Source: Inia geoffrensis
Taxonomy: Eukaryota; Chordata; Mammalia; Artiodactyla; Iniidae
Assembly: GCA_036417435.1 (NCBI GenBank)
Contig: CM070901.1
Location: 160,228,044 to 160,292,043 of the forward strand
DNA: 64,000 nt
Direction of reading: 5' to 3'
Shown here: positions 44,501-56,098 of the stretch, piece by piece
Layout of the letters: every line of letters starts with the position of its first letter
Numbering within the stretch: position 1 is the first letter of the stretch
Translations under genes and position numbers: made by a program
The notes under the pieces: model-generated
Seen by the model: the letters and a program-made list of their open reading frames with translations, nothing else
The model's database searches: none
What the model was told of the DNA's origin: nothing

Positions 44501-46002
44501 CATGCATATATGTAAATTAATTTATGACAAAGGAGCCAAGAATATATACTGGGGAAAGGACTGTCTCTTTAATAAATGGTGTTGGGAAATTGGACAGCCA
44601 CATGAAAAAGAATGAAACTGGACCACTGTCTTATACCATACACAAAAATCAACTCAAAATGGATTAAAGCCTTGAATGTAAGGCCTGAAACCATAAAATT
44701 CCTAGAAGAAAACTCACAGGCAGTAAGCTCCTTGACATAGATCTTGGTGATGACTTTTTGAATCTGATATCAAAAGCAAAAAAAAAACAAGTGGGACGGG
44801 CTTCCCTGGTGGCACAGTGGTTAAGACTCTGCCTGCCAATGCAGGGGACATGGGTTCGAGCCCTGGTCCGGGAAGATCCCACATGCCACAGAGCAGTTAA
44901 GCCCATGCACCACAACTACTGAGCCTGCGTTCTAGAGCCTGTGAGCCACAACTACTGAGCCCACACGCCGCAACTACTGAAGCCTGCGTGCCTAGAGCCA
45001 TGCTCTGCAGCAAGAAAAGCCACCATGATGAGAAGCCCACACACCACAACAAAGAGTAGCCCCTGCTCACCGCAACTAGAGACAGCCCATGCACAGCAAA
45101 GAAGACCCAATGCAGCCAAAAATAAATAAATACATTTATTAAAAAAAAAAAAACCTCACACCTGTTAGAATAGCCATTATCAAAAAGGCAAGCTATAAGT
45201 ATTGGTGAGGATGTAGAGAAAAGGGAGCCATAGTGCACTGTTAGTGGGAATGTAAATTGGTCCAGCCACTATGGAAAACAGTATGGCAGTTCCTCAAAAA
45301 AATTAAAAATACAACTACCATATGATCCAGTAATTCCACCTCTGGGTATTTACCTGAAGGAAATAAAAACACCAACTCAAAAAGACACATGCACCCCCGT
45401 GTTCGTTTGCTGCATTATTTACAATAGTCAAGACCTGGAAGCAGCCTAACTGTCCATCAATGGATGAATGTATAAAGAAAATGTAATATATATATACAAT
45501 GGAATATTATTCGGCCACAAAAGAGAATGAAATCTTGCCATCTGTGACAATATGGATGACCCTGAGGGCATCATGCTAAGTGAAATAAGTCAGAGAAAGA
45601 TAAATACCATATGATCTCACTTATATGTGAAATCTAAACAAAACAAAACAAATGAGCTCATAGATACAGAGAAGAGATTGGTGGTTGCCAGAGGCAGGGC
45701 GGTGGGGGATCGGCAAAATAGGTGACCCCCAAAGGTACAAACTTCCAGTTGCAAAATACATAAGTCATGAGGACGTAATGTACAGCATGGTGACTATAGT
45801 TAACAATATTGTACATTTGAAAGTTGCTAAGAGAGTAGATCTCAAACATTCTCATCACAAGGAAAAAAATTTGTAACTATGTGTGGTGCCAGATATTAAC
45901 TAGACTTTTCCTGGTGATCATTTCACGATATATACAAATACTGAATCATTATGATGTACACCTGCAACTAATATAATGTTATATGTCAGTTATATCTCAA
46001 AA
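44501..46002 (+). mobile_element. L1 3' region, forward, inside the hAT element
   Basis: It begins within ORF2 (CAAAGGAGCCAAGAATATA). It passes TGGGTATTTACCTGAAGGAA and CAATGGAATATTATTCGGCC and ends GTCAGTTATATCTC plus A. Flanking words AAGTAATCAAAA and AGGTAATCAAAA are the probable TSD. A SINE interrupts it. Confidence 0.8.
44798..45153 (+). mobile_element. Long CHR SINE, forward, inside the L1
   Basis: Head GGGCTTCCCTGGTGGCACAG through GACCCAATGCAGCCAAAAAT, with (AAAT)n and A tail. The innermost element of the nest. Confidence 0.94.
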
Positions 46003-46349
46003 AAAGGTAATCAAAAGAAGAATAATATTTTGTGACACGTGAAAGCTACATGAAGTTCAAACTTTAGTGTTCATAAAATTTTGTCAGAACACAATCATAC
46101 TCATTCCTTTATGTATGTCTCTGGCTGCTTTCATGCCACAAGGGCAGAGCTGAAGGGCAGCAGCAGGGACCCTATATCCCACAAAGCCCCAAATGTTTAC
46201 TATCCAGCCCTTCACAGAAAAAGTTTGCCAGCCTCTGTTGTAAGCTACAGAGATTATGAGGTTTGTTGGTACCTCAGCAAAAATGACTAATATAGTCAAG
46301 ATGAGTTTAAGGAGAGATAGGGGAGTAGCCCCAGAGAAGGGAATGCCAG

Positions 46350-47330
46350 GCACCACAGAACTATTCTGGATCATTCCCATTTGCTCTCACTGTGGACATG
46401 CAGCCCTTCTGAACTCTTACCTTGAAGCTCTTCCAGAGGAGTAGCATTGGGGTGAGGTGGTCTCTTAGCGTATAATTCCTTAGCTTTGTGTATTTGGAAG
46501 AGAGGCTGGCAGAGAGAATGCCCACGTGCTGTAGCCAGCCCACTCCCGTCTCTAATCCCTCAGCAGGACTTGGCACTGACTTGATATTAGTCTGTACGTA
46601 CTGGTGGCCTGCGGTTTTGCTCTTTGCACTGCAACCTGAACCTGTTGAAAATATCTTTACTTCTCTGGGCCCCACTCAAAACTGGTAGCCCTTTGGGTTA
46701 CTTGGCAAATGGATCAGAGCAACACCCAAATGTGCTATACGTGGCCTCCAAAGTTCATATTCCTACAAGTGCGCCCCTTCTCCTCCTTCTCCTTCTCCTT
46801 TTCTCCTTCTTCTTCATTGAAGTAGACGTGACATACAATATTACAAGTGTGCTTCATAATGGTAGGTATGGGAAAGTGCGGCAACTTGCTTTTTACTTAA
46901 AGGAACTACCCTCACATGCCTTAGGCCACTGGAACCTAGAAAGTTCACCGAGGTGGGAGCCCCTTGAATTATCATGGAGCTTCCCTTGCATCCTCTGGCC
47001 TGTATGTGTCCGACCAATGCATCTAGATCCTTGTTCTCTTCACCAGGTCCTACTGCTACGATGTCATCACTGACATGGCAGGCATCTTCTGTGACCACGT
47101 TACCCAGTATAACAAGTTGTATGGCAATCTCAGTGGAGGGCTAGCCAGACCACCAGCCGGGAATGGTGATGCCTGTGGTTGGGCTCCAGGACCCAGAGCT
47201 ATGATAGCTCATTCCAGCCACGGGAGCTGCAGAGAGTCAAAGATGACTTCGGAACCAAATCCTTGGAGGAAACCCAAGGTTAAGCCAGGGAAACCAAGTT
47301 CAAATTGTGGAAATGGGGTAAATACGGCTG
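46350..47330 (-). pseudogene. ERVL-like pol remnant (reverse transcriptase), reverse
   Basis: The antisense frame 46841-47098 shows a decayed reverse-transcriptase core. The catalytic YxDD box is degraded to V-S-D-D, followed by an acidic leader and the I-Q-G-A-x-T-S-V-N-F-L-G stretch typical of ERVL/retroviral RT. Further antisense pol text continues down to about 46350. Stops and frameshifts show it is dead. A polypyrimidine CTT-rich tract at 46777-46815 interrupts it. Confidence 0.65.
46777..46815. repeat. CTC/CTT polypyrimidine tract
   Basis: Low-complexity CTCCTTCTCCTTCTCC-type run. Confidence 0.85.
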
Positions 47331-47694
47331 TCGGGACAGAGTAGGAGCAAGGTAAGGCATGAGCCCTCACATATGAATAGTATCTTGGTTGACTGTAGGA
47401 TTCTCGGATCAGTCCTCTTTTCTCCAAGACCTGGAATGTTCCATTGTCTTCTAGATCCCAGTTTTGCTAATGAGTTGTCTGATGCCAGTTCAATTTCCTT
47501 TCCTTGATAAGAAAACTATTTTCTCTATCTGGAAGCTTGTACTAATTTTCTTTGACCCTTGGACTTCTGAAATTTCACCAGGACTAGTCTAGGTGTGTGT
47601 CCTTTTTCATTTGCCTCTTTCTACCCTCTACCTCAATCATTTGACTACAGCCACCTCGGTCTGACAAGCCAGTTCCTGCCTCAGGGCCTTTTAC
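47331..47694. other. No gene recognised
   Basis: 47500-47690 includes text like CCTTTTACTGTCTC of L2 character. Otherwise unassigned. Confidence 0.35.
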
Positions 47695-48178
47695 TGTCTC
47701 TTTTTAAAATTGTGGTGAAATATACATAACATAAAATTTACCATTTTAACTATTTTTTTAGTATACAACTCAGTGGCGCTAAGAACATCCACAGTGTTGT
47801 ACAACCATCACCGGTATTCATTTCCAGAACTTTCTCTGCATCCCAAACAGACACTCTGTAGCAATTAAACAGTAACTCCCGGGCTTCCCTGGTGGCGCGG
47901 TGGTTGAGAGTCCGCCTGCCGATGCAGGGAACACGGGTTCGTGCCCCGGTCCGGGAAGATCCCACATGCCATGGAGCGGCTGGGCCCGTGAGCCATGGCC
48001 ACTGAGCCTGCGCGTCCGGAGCCTGTGCTCCGCAACGGGAGAGGCCACAACAGTGAGAGGCCCGCGTACCGCAAAAACAAAACAAAACAAAAAAAAACAA
48101 ACAGTAACTCCTCATTTCCCCTGCCCCCAGCCCCTAGTTATCTCTAATCTATGAATTTGCCTATTCTAGGTACCTCAT
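47695..48178 (-). mobile_element. Old L1 fragment, reverse, split by a SINE
   Basis: GTGGTGAAATATACATAACA, TTGTACAACCATCACC, then after the SINE GAATTTGCCTATTCTAGGTACC are typical of reversed old L1 3' ends. Confidence 0.75.
47880..48098 (+). mobile_element. Short CHR SINE, forward, near consensus
   Basis: Complete head, B box GGTTCGTGCCCC, tail (CAAAA)n. Perfect TSD AAACAGTAACTCC at 47867 and 48099. Confidence 0.96.
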
Positions 48179-48480
48179 CAGGACCTTTTATTCCTATTCC
48201 GTCTGACTGGTTTCTTCATTTTCAGATCTCAGTTCCATTGCCACCACCTCAAGAGAATCCTTCCTTGATCACCTCACCAAAGCAGCACTCCCCAATCCAG
48301 TAGGTCTCTATTCCAATACTCTATAAACTTATCACCATCTGAAAATTATGTTGCGTATGTTTTGTTATTGTCTATCCTCCCCAACTAAAATATATGATTC
48401 ATGCCTTGTCTATCTTGATTACTGCTGTGCCCTTAGCATACAGGACAAGTCTTAGGAAGGGTTTGTTGAATGAATGAGTG
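48179..48480 (+). mobile_element. L2 3' region
   Basis: AATCCTTCCTTGATCACCTC, CTGCTGTGCCCTTAGCA, TGTTGAATGAATGAGTG: the L2 3' end in order. Confidence 0.75.
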
Positions 48481-49208
48481 ACAGTGGAATATAAGAAGTG
48501 TTTTTTTCTCCCGTGGGCTTAGAGCAAACAGTTCGCAAGCTGGGATCTTTGTGTTGAGGTACGTGGAAGTGTCCTTTCTGTTTGCTGGAGGCCAGCAGGA
48601 AGCATTGAGTTCAGCCCAGCATGGCAGCTTCCTCCGTGCCACCTGCATCTGAGCAATACAAGCTTCTCCCAGAGCTGCATGCAGGAAGCAAGCATCAGTA
48701 TCTTTGCCCTGGCTACCTCCTGGGAGGAAACACTGTCTTCCAACATTGCATCCTTTGACCTCTCCCCAAGCTGTGCTCCATTTTGTAAATGCTGATGGTC
48801 TATGCCTTCTTCGCAAGAACTCAGGGTCTTGGATGTACCTGAGATCTCCCCCAGACTCCAACAGGGTCAGTTATCAAGTGGTTCAGCTGTCCCAGCAGAG
48901 AGTTGGAGAAGGTGGAGGAGAACGTGTGCATTCTGATTTGTTTTCTTAAATGGAAGAGAAGGAGATAGAGTTAGAGGCAGCAATTTTGTGTAGCACACAG
49001 CCTATCTTATCTATTGCTACAGATGGTAATGAGCAACCATTACTGATGCTCCATTGATAGTTGAAGCAACTTTGAATTATAGATGTTGTGTTACACTCTC
49101 AAATTAATGGAGGGTTGTTTCAGCAAAAACCTGGCACAGGTATGGAACTGTTATGAATGTGAACGTTAGCTGTTCTGGATGTCTTGGTGCAAAATAAGTT
49201 GAAAATCT
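48481..49208. other. No gene recognised
   Basis: A 142-codon minus frame (48433-48861) and a 75-codon frame overlap here without any domain I know. Nothing else is supported. Confidence 0.4.
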
Positions 49209-49640
49209 CTGTCCTAGAGCCCCAAATGCAAACTACTTACAGTGGCTCACAGGATCTTTCACATTCCTTACCATTCCCTCCAGCCTCCTCTTCCCCAGCC
49301 TGTGGAGCAACCTCATTTACAATCCCCAAAATGTAATGTGCTTCCTCTTGCCTCTGCATATACTTTCTCCCCTCCATCTGGATTTTATTACTCTCCACCC
49401 CCACTTGCCTTGAAAACTCTTTATTTCCTTCAAGATTCAGTTCAGACATCACCCTGTGAAATCCCTAGAGGTAAGTGCTCCCTCTTCTCTGCTTCCCTGT
49501 GCCCCTAAACAAACATCTCCATTATTGTCCTTATGAAAAGTTTTCGTAACTTTTCCTTGGTCCTTTTCTTTCAACTATTGAAGGCAGGCATTTTATCTTA
49601 TTTCACTGTGTAATCTCCATGTATGTGCCTGTATCAGATA
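49209..49640 (+). mobile_element. L2 copy
   Basis: GCCTTGAAAACTCTTTATTTCC, AAGATTCAGTTCAGACATCACC, AACTATTGAAGGCAGGCA: the L2 3' part. Confidence 0.7.
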
Positions 49641-50040
49641 TACTGCTGATATCAATCAGTGCCTGGTCAGGAGACAGAAACCACACCATGAATTCAGTAT
49701 AAAAAATTATTAACTAGTAAACAAGATAGACAGATAGATAGATTATAAAGATTATACAATTATAGAGCCAGGCAAGTCCAAAGCTGCTGTGTGGGCCAGA
49801 AGGCTCAAGACCTAGGAGAGCCAATGTTTCAGTTCAGTCCAAAGGCAGTCTGCTGGTGAGTTCCCTGTTTCTCATGGAGGCCAGTCTTTTTGTTCTATTC
49901 AGACCTTCAACTGATTGGACAAGGCCCACCCACATTGTGGAGGGCAATCTGCTTTACCCAAAGTTCATCAATTTAAATGTTAATCTCATCCAAAAACACC
50001 CTCTAAGTTGACACATAAAATTGATCATCACAGGTGGTTA
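49641..50040. mobile_element. Old repeat, family not named
   Basis: It ends with AAGTTGACACATAAAATTGATC, a common edge of an old mammalian LTR/repeat in antisense. A small (GATA)n run lies at 49722-49740. Confidence 0.4.
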
Positions 50041-50512
50041 TCTACTAAAAGGGTAAACGAAAACAGGAATAGCAAATGGCAAAGAAAACAGGAGAAGCTA
50101 ACACCTCTAGGGTTGAAGGAAAGTACTGAAGGAAGGAACAAATTTGCAAGGCTCCCCAACCTTCTTCATCTCTTGACAAGACTGAGATTTAGACAACTGT
50201 GGAGAATGTATTTGCAGCCCACTGGATGGTGAAGTTCACTGAAGTGCCACAGGCCTGGAATGGAGGATCAGAGGACAGCCACAAGGATGCCAGTATATCT
50301 TGCTAGAAAGTGAACACTACTACATTGGCAGCTGTCATGAAGGATCAAGAAGACAGGCCCACTAGGCCCAGGACAAGAAACCCCTGCCTCTGCTTTTGTA
50401 ATATCCCTCCAGTGTCCTCTATTAACTAGGCTTAGGATTGCCCCAGCTGACAAAGAAGACTTGTCTATAGCGTCCAGCTCATTTCATGAAGCAGGGCAAA
50501 GAAGGGTAGATT
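50041..50512. other. No gene or repeat recognised
   Basis: About 470 bp; short frames only. Confidence 0.4.
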
Positions 50513-50849
50513 GGGCTTCCCTGGTTAAGAATCCACCTGCCAATGCAGGGGACATGGGTTTGAGCCCTGCTCCGGGAAGATCCCTCATGCTGCAGAGAAA
50601 CTAAGCCCGTGCACCACAATTACTGAGCCTGTGCTCTAGAGCCTGCAAGCCACAACTACTGAGCCTGAGTGCCACAACTACTGAAGCCCATGTGCCTAGA
50701 GCCCATGCTCTGCAACAAGAGAAGCCACCCAATGAGAAGCCCGCACACTGCAATGAAGAGTGAACCCTGCTTGCCGCAACTACAGAAACGCCTGCGCGCA
50801 GCGACAAAGAACCAACGCAGCCAAAAATAAAAATAATTAATTTTTAAAA
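50513..50849 (+). mobile_element. Long CHR SINE, forward, with A-box deletion
   Basis: The head reads GGGCTTCCCTGGTTAAGAAT. About 11 bp between the two TGGT words, including part of the pol III A box, are gone. TSD: AGAAGGGTAGATT on both sides. Confidence 0.94.
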
Positions 50850-50863
50850 AGAAGGGTAGATTT

Positions 50864-51372
50864 AGAGCTAAGTGACAATAAATTGATAACTTGCTACAGT
50901 TGAGGAATAAATAAATAATAAACAATAAATAAATAAATGTCTTCATCACCAAAAACTGTAACTAATTAGGAAGGTCATGTGTTGTCTGAGATATTCAAAT
51001 GAGAAAATTTTTAAATTTAATGAAGGGAGTGGGGCTCTTCATAGGAAGGAAAGGGGGAAATAGGCTATAAGACAGGATCATGGTGACCAGGGAGATAGAG
51101 AATAATAAAGCACTATGAGGACAACAAGATGGGCCAGATACCTGTGAAGTTGTACCAGTACTTTAACAAATCTTACCCTTATCCCAGAATTAGAAACCTT
51201 TGTACTTTGTATGCTTGTTATTCCAGTGATCATAAATTCATTCCCATGCCACAGTTCAAAACACATTATCAGAATAAACTATTTTCCAATTTTTGAATTT
51301 ATTTTCATGAAAACATTTACAAAGGGAATAAAAATTAAATCTCACTTCATTTCATTTAATGTTTTCCTTTAA
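50864..51372. other. No gene or repeat recognised
   Basis: AT-rich unique-looking sequence. Confidence 0.4.
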
Positions 51373-51481
51373 GTCCGGTGGTTAGGACTCTGCTCTCAAT
51401 GCCTAGAGCCCGGGTTCAATACTTGGTCGGGGAGCTAAGATCCCACAAGCTGCACAGTGTGGCCGAAAACAAACAAAAAAA
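51373..51481 (+). mobile_element. GGGACTTCC-type SINE fragment, forward
   Basis: The first 15 or so bases are lost. It begins GTCCGGTGGTTAGGACTC and ends TGTGGCCGAAAACAAAC. Confidence 0.85.
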
Positions 51482-52544
51482 TGTATTGCTTTATCCAAAA
51501 TAATATCTTATTTAAAGTTATTCGTTAACGTAATATTACGCTAGCATTTCCATAATTCATTCTGTTTATCTCCCTACTCTATTGGCTACAAAATGTTACC
51601 CCAAAAAGGGAAAGTCCTCGTTTATCAAGATCAATTGTGCTGGACCCAGATTTGCTCAGTCCCCTTTTCTCTCACTGCTGTTGAAGACTCCCCCAGAAGG
51701 ATTGCCTGGTAGTAAGCACATTCCTCTAGGCGGCAGGAGGGAGGCTTGCCAAGTTCCTAAGGCAGAAGTGATACTGTCTTGGTGCTCCCCAGCCTTGTAC
51801 AGGAGGACCTATTGTGGGGACTACTCTCGGCCCCCCAAGTTGCTCACAGGCACAACCCACTCTTAAGCTTCAGAACTACCTCTGGGGCTTATCTGTTGCT
51901 GCTGAGACAAAATGTTCTGCAAGACCCACTCAGCACGCATGCTTCCAGACTGGCTGGCTAGGCTGGTTCCAGAAATGTGAGGGAGTTGATGCCTTTTGGC
52001 GTACACTTTGGTGAGATACAGGAAGCAGCAGATACCTTCTTCTCCCTTCTTCCCCACCATGGACAGTTAGGGGATGCAGTAATTTCATACAGCCTTGCTG
52101 ATGACATCCCTGGAGACCAATCACCTGTACTTGTTATGAGGCTGTGGCCAGCTCAGTAAGACATGTATATTTTTATGGAATTCCTTCCCTGCTTTACTCC
52201 CCTTTCTCCCTCACTCCTGCTTCCCTGGGACTGCACTATTCCCCAGCGTGTTAGCACAAAAGCTTTTGCCTCAGGCTTTGCTTTCTAGGGAACTAGGCTA
52301 AGACACCAGTGTTCTCATTCTACTTTCTTCCCCCAGAGGTTACCATTATTAACAGTTTAATATGGATTCTCTATTAATTGACTCACATAAATGAGGTTTA
52401 CTTGTATTAAGTATTGTGTAGTTGTTTTGTGTCCATGATATCAAACGATACTTTTCCCCTGAGGTTTGTTTTTAACAATATGTTTTGGATATCTTCCCAT
52501 GTCAGTACACACAAAATTGATCTCATTCTTTTTTCCCAATATTT
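51482..52544. other. No gene recognised; LTR-like end near 52310
   Basis: The stretch 52160-52310 ends CTAGGGAACTAGGCTAAGACA, resembling an old LTR end. Frames of up to 94 codons at 51582-52159 have no known domain. Confidence 0.4.
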
Positions 52545-53808
52545 TGTTTTGAAAAATTTCAATCATACAGCAAAGTTGAAAGAATTTTACAATGAATACC
52601 CATATACTCACCACCTAGACCCTTCCATTAACATTTTACTAGGCTTGTATCTATCCATCCCTCCATTCACCCATTCATTTTCCCTTTTGATGCATTCCTA
52701 AGTAAACTGCAGGCATCAGTACACCTCCCCCTTAAAAAATCAGTATGAATATCATTAATTAGAGTATAATGTTTATATATATATATTTTTTGTTCCAGGT
52801 AAAATGTATGTACAATGGAATGCAAAAATCTTAAGGCTGCTTTTGCTGAGTTATAAAAAATTCATACACCTGTGTAATCAAAACCCATATAAATACATAG
52901 AACATTATCGTCACCCCAGTAAATTCCCTTAGGTCAACTTCTGCTCTTAATCCCCCATTGTCAACAATTTTTCCAATTTTATTTCATCAAAGTTTAGTTT
53001 TACCTGTTCTAGAACGTCATATAAATGGAATTACAAAATAAGTGCTCTTTTGTGTAAGAGTTATGTCACTCAACATAATGTTTTTGAGATTCACTGTTGT
53101 TCCTTACATAATTGAGTAGTACTCCACTGTATGAACTTATAAGTGTTTATGTATCTATTCCCCTACTTATAGATCTCAGTCTGTTTCCAGGTTTTGGGCC
53201 ATTATGAATAGAGCTGCTATGCACATTCTTGTACAAGTCTTTTTTTTTTGCGGTACGCAGGCCTCTCACTGTTGTGGCCTCTCCCGTTGCGGAGCACAGG
53301 CTCCGGACGCGCAGGCTCAGCGGCCATGGCTCACGGGCCTAGCCGCTCTGCGGCACGTGGGATCTTCCCGGACCGGGGCACAAACCCGTGTCCCCTGCAT
53401 CGGCAGGCGGACTCTCAACCACTGCGCCACCAGGGAAGCCCTGTACAAGTCTTTTTATGCACAAAAGTTTTCACTTTTCTTGAGAAAAAACCGAGGAGTG
53501 GAATTGCTGATTTATAGGGTAGGTATTTGTTTAGTTTTATAAAAAACTGTCATCTTTTTTTCCAAAGTGGCTATACCATTTTACACCTCCAAAAACAAAG
53601 TATGTGAGAACCAGTTACTGCACACCCATGCCAACATTTGGTGGTGTCAGTTTTATTCATGTTAGACATTCTGGTGGGTGTGTAGTGAAATAGCATTGTG
53701 ATGATATTCTCTTTAAGGGCTGCATACTATTGCATGGTATATATATATCATAACTTTCTTGACTATTCCCTATCAATGGACATTAGAGTTATTTTCAACT
53801 TTTCCTAT
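52545..53808 (-). mobile_element. Old L1 3' region, reverse, split by a SINE
   Basis: The 3' UTR comes first (CAATCATACAGCAAAGTTGAAAG, ACCACCTAGACCC). Then come reversed ORF2-end phrases (TGGAATTACAAAATAAGTGC, CATTATGAATAGAGCTGC, CCAAAGTGGCTATACC). Confidence 0.75.
53246..53441 (-). mobile_element. Short CHR SINE, reverse, near consensus
   Basis: T9, GCGGTACGCAGGCCTCTCAC, through GCGCCACCAGGGAAGCCC. TSD: TGTACAAGTCTTTTT on both sides. Confidence 0.96.
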
Positions 53809-53810
53809 TA

Positions 53811-54307
53811 CAGGCATACCTTGGAGATATTTTGGGTTCAGTTCTAGACCACCAGAATAAAGCAAATCTTGCAATAAAGTGAGTCACATGCATTTTTGGA
53901 GTTTCCCAGTGCATATAAAAGTTATATTTACACTATACTATAGTTGACTAAGTGTGTGATAGCATTATGTCTAAAAAATGTACATACCTTAATTGAAATA
54001 CTTTAATTTAAAAATACTTTATTGCTAAAAATTGCTAACCATCACCTGAGCCTTCAACAAGTCATAGTAGTAACATCGAAGATCACTGATCAAAGATCCC
54101 CCTAACAAATATAGTAATAATGAAAAGTTTGAAATATTGGGAGAATCGCCAAAATGTGACACAGAGACATGAAGTGAGCAAATGCTGTTGGAAAAATGGT
54201 ACCAATAGACTTGTTCGATGCAGGGTTGCCACAGACCTTCAATTTGTTAAAAAACTCAATATCTGTGAAGCACAGTAAAGCCAAGTGCAATAAAATGAGA
54301 TATGCCT
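53811..54307 (+). mobile_element. Tigger-type mariner element, internally deleted
   Basis: The ends CAGGCATACCTTGGAGATAT and GAGATATGCCTT are inverted repeats, with TA on both sides (53809-53810 and 54308-54309). Inside, GCAATAAAGTGAGTCACA and GTTGGAAAAATGGTACCAATAGAC match Tigger1 ends. The transposase-coding middle is absent. Confidence 0.88.
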
Positions 54308-54309
54308 TA

Positions 54310-54789
54310 CAAACAATGATGCACAGACATGTATCCACTCATGTGTCTGATTTGTAATGTGTCAACTTGGTTGGGCTAAACTACATTTCCCAGAATTTCC
54401 TCTCTTGTATATTTCATTTAGTGTGGGCCACAAGGGAGATTTGGAGGACAGAAGGAAAGCAGCAGGCATTTTGTTCATACACCTTGTTGGTGATCTGCTG
54501 ACTAACCTTCTTAGAGGTAAAGCAACAGATGGACCTGCAACTTCTCTACCTTCCCCTGGATCCTCCTTCAGCTTCTCCAACTCCTGGGCCAGTTACACAT
54601 ATTTTGCTCTGTGACAAAGGGCTCTGGCTTCTGCAGGATGCCCATATCAGCAAGAATGGAAGCAGTGAAAACTAACATGTGTTCCATTCCATCCCTGTGG
54701 TGTGCTAGCTCTTGCTTGTGGGTCCAGTCTGCTTCTGATCTCCCCATTTACCTCCATCTTCCCTTACACATTGCCTGCCTGAGTTTCTG
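54310..54789. other. Unassigned, perhaps an old LTR
   Basis: GTCAACTTGGTTGGGCTAAAC, then ACATTTCCCAGAATTTCC, suggests an old repeat. No gene is supported by the 72-85 codon frames. Confidence 0.35.
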
Positions 54790-55880
54790 CAAAAGAGTTT
54801 CCCTAGAATTAGAATCCCTAGGTCAAAGGGTATGCCTATTTAAAATTTTGACATACTGACAAATTGCCCTTCAAAAGATGCTACCAACTTGCACTCTCAC
54901 AAATGGTGTATCAGGGTGCTTATTCTGCAACTTCATCAAACTGGATTATTACGAATCACTTTAATTGTTGACAATTTGATTGGTTAAAAATAATAACTAT
55001 GGAAGATTCCCTAGTGGTCCAGTGGTTAGGACTACAGGTTTCACTGCCGAGGGCCCGGGTTCAATCCCTGATTGGGGAACTAAGATCCCACAAGCCACGC
55101 GGTGCAGCCAATAAATAAATAAATTTAAGAATAACTACTGTTTTAATTTTCACCCCTGCTGATCAGTGAGGCTGAACATCTTTTCATATGATATTGGGTA
55201 TTATCTTTCTTCTTCTGTAAATTCCTGTCTTTTTCCTATTGAGATATTTGGGCTTTTTCTTAAGGAGTTCTTTATGTATTATTGATATTAATCCTTTTTC
55301 TGTTACATGTTTGGCAAATATATGACTCCACTCTTTCTTATCTTTTAATCTTGCTTGTAATATCTTTCACTCTACAAAATATTTTGATGTAGTAAAACCT
55401 GTTCATCCTTTTCTTTTATTGTCTTTGGGTTTTCTAGTCTTCCTTAGGAACTATTTTCTCACATAAAGATTATTAAATATTATCCTTTACTTTCCTTTAA
55501 TACTTTTATAACTTTGTCTTTTTATGTTTAGAACTCTAATCCATCTAAATTTTATTTTGATGTGTAGGATCTAATTTTTTTTCCAATATACTTACCCAAT
55601 TGTCCCAATGGTATTTATATAATAAGTCATCCTTTCCTTATGGGCTTAAAAAGTCACTTTTATCAGATATTAAATTTACATATATTCAGGAGTCTTTTTC
55701 TGGATGTGTTATTCTGTTCCATTCATCTATTATCCATTGATGTACTAATACCATACTGGTTTGATTACTGTAGCTTTGTATTATATTTTACAACACTAAT
55801 TTTAAGTGGAATAACTTTTTTATTAAGGCTTAATAAGGTAAATTTCCTTTTCTGACCATTTTAATATTCATTTTTACACT
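54790..55880 (-). mobile_element. Old L1, reverse, split by a SINE
   Basis: GAATCCCTAGGTCAAAGGGTATG, GGCTGAACATCTTTTCATATG, TTCATCTATTATCCATTGATG and TGTAGCTTTGTATTATATTTT are reversed L1 ORF2/3' phrases. Confidence 0.75.
55001..55127 (+). mobile_element. Short GGGACTTCC-type SINE, forward, old
   Basis: GGAAGATTCCCTAGTGGTCC head, GGGTTCAATCCC B box, (AATA)n tail. TSD: AATAACTATG / AATAACTACTG. Confidence 0.9.
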
Positions 55881-55885
55881 AAAAA

Positions 55886-56098
55886 TAAAATTAACATCTA
55901 CACACAACTATATATAATAGATAATCAATAAGGACCTACTGTATAGCACAGGGAACTCTACTCAATACTCTGTAATAACCTATTGGGAAAAGAATCTGAA
56001 AAAGAATAGATATTTGTATACGTATAACTAAATCACTTTGCTGTACACCTAAAACTAATACAATATCGTAAATCAACTATACTCCAATATAAAATTAA
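55886..56098 (+). mobile_element. L1 3' UTR, forward
   Basis: GGACCTACTGTATAGCACAG, TAATAACCTATTGGGAAAAG and ATCAACTATACTCCAATATA give the younger artiodactyl L1 3' end. Confidence 0.88.

Larger units (their letters stand above)
44400..46237 (+). mobile_element. hAT-like DNA element, split by an L1
   Basis: The left end CAAGGGTTGGCAAACTACAG and right end AAGTTTGCCAGCCTCTG are inverted repeats. An 8-bp TSD, TTGTAAAC / TTGTAAGC, flanks it. Internal phrases (CTGGCTGCTTTCATGCCACA) match the copy at 8686-8916 in reverse. Confidence 0.75.
44046..46298 (+). mobile_element. Old LTR, split by a hAT element
   Basis: The left piece 44046-44399 ends GCAATAAATATTTGTTGGTTG. The right piece 46238-46298 continues with GCTACAGAGATTATGAGG and ends CTAATATAGTCA, the usual ending of an old mammalian LTR. 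Everything between is a nested insertion. Confidence 0.6.

Noticed and set aside
48433..48861. 142-codon minus frame as a small gene
   Set aside because: It overlaps L2 at one side, has no known domain, no splice or promoter signal, and other frames overlap it.
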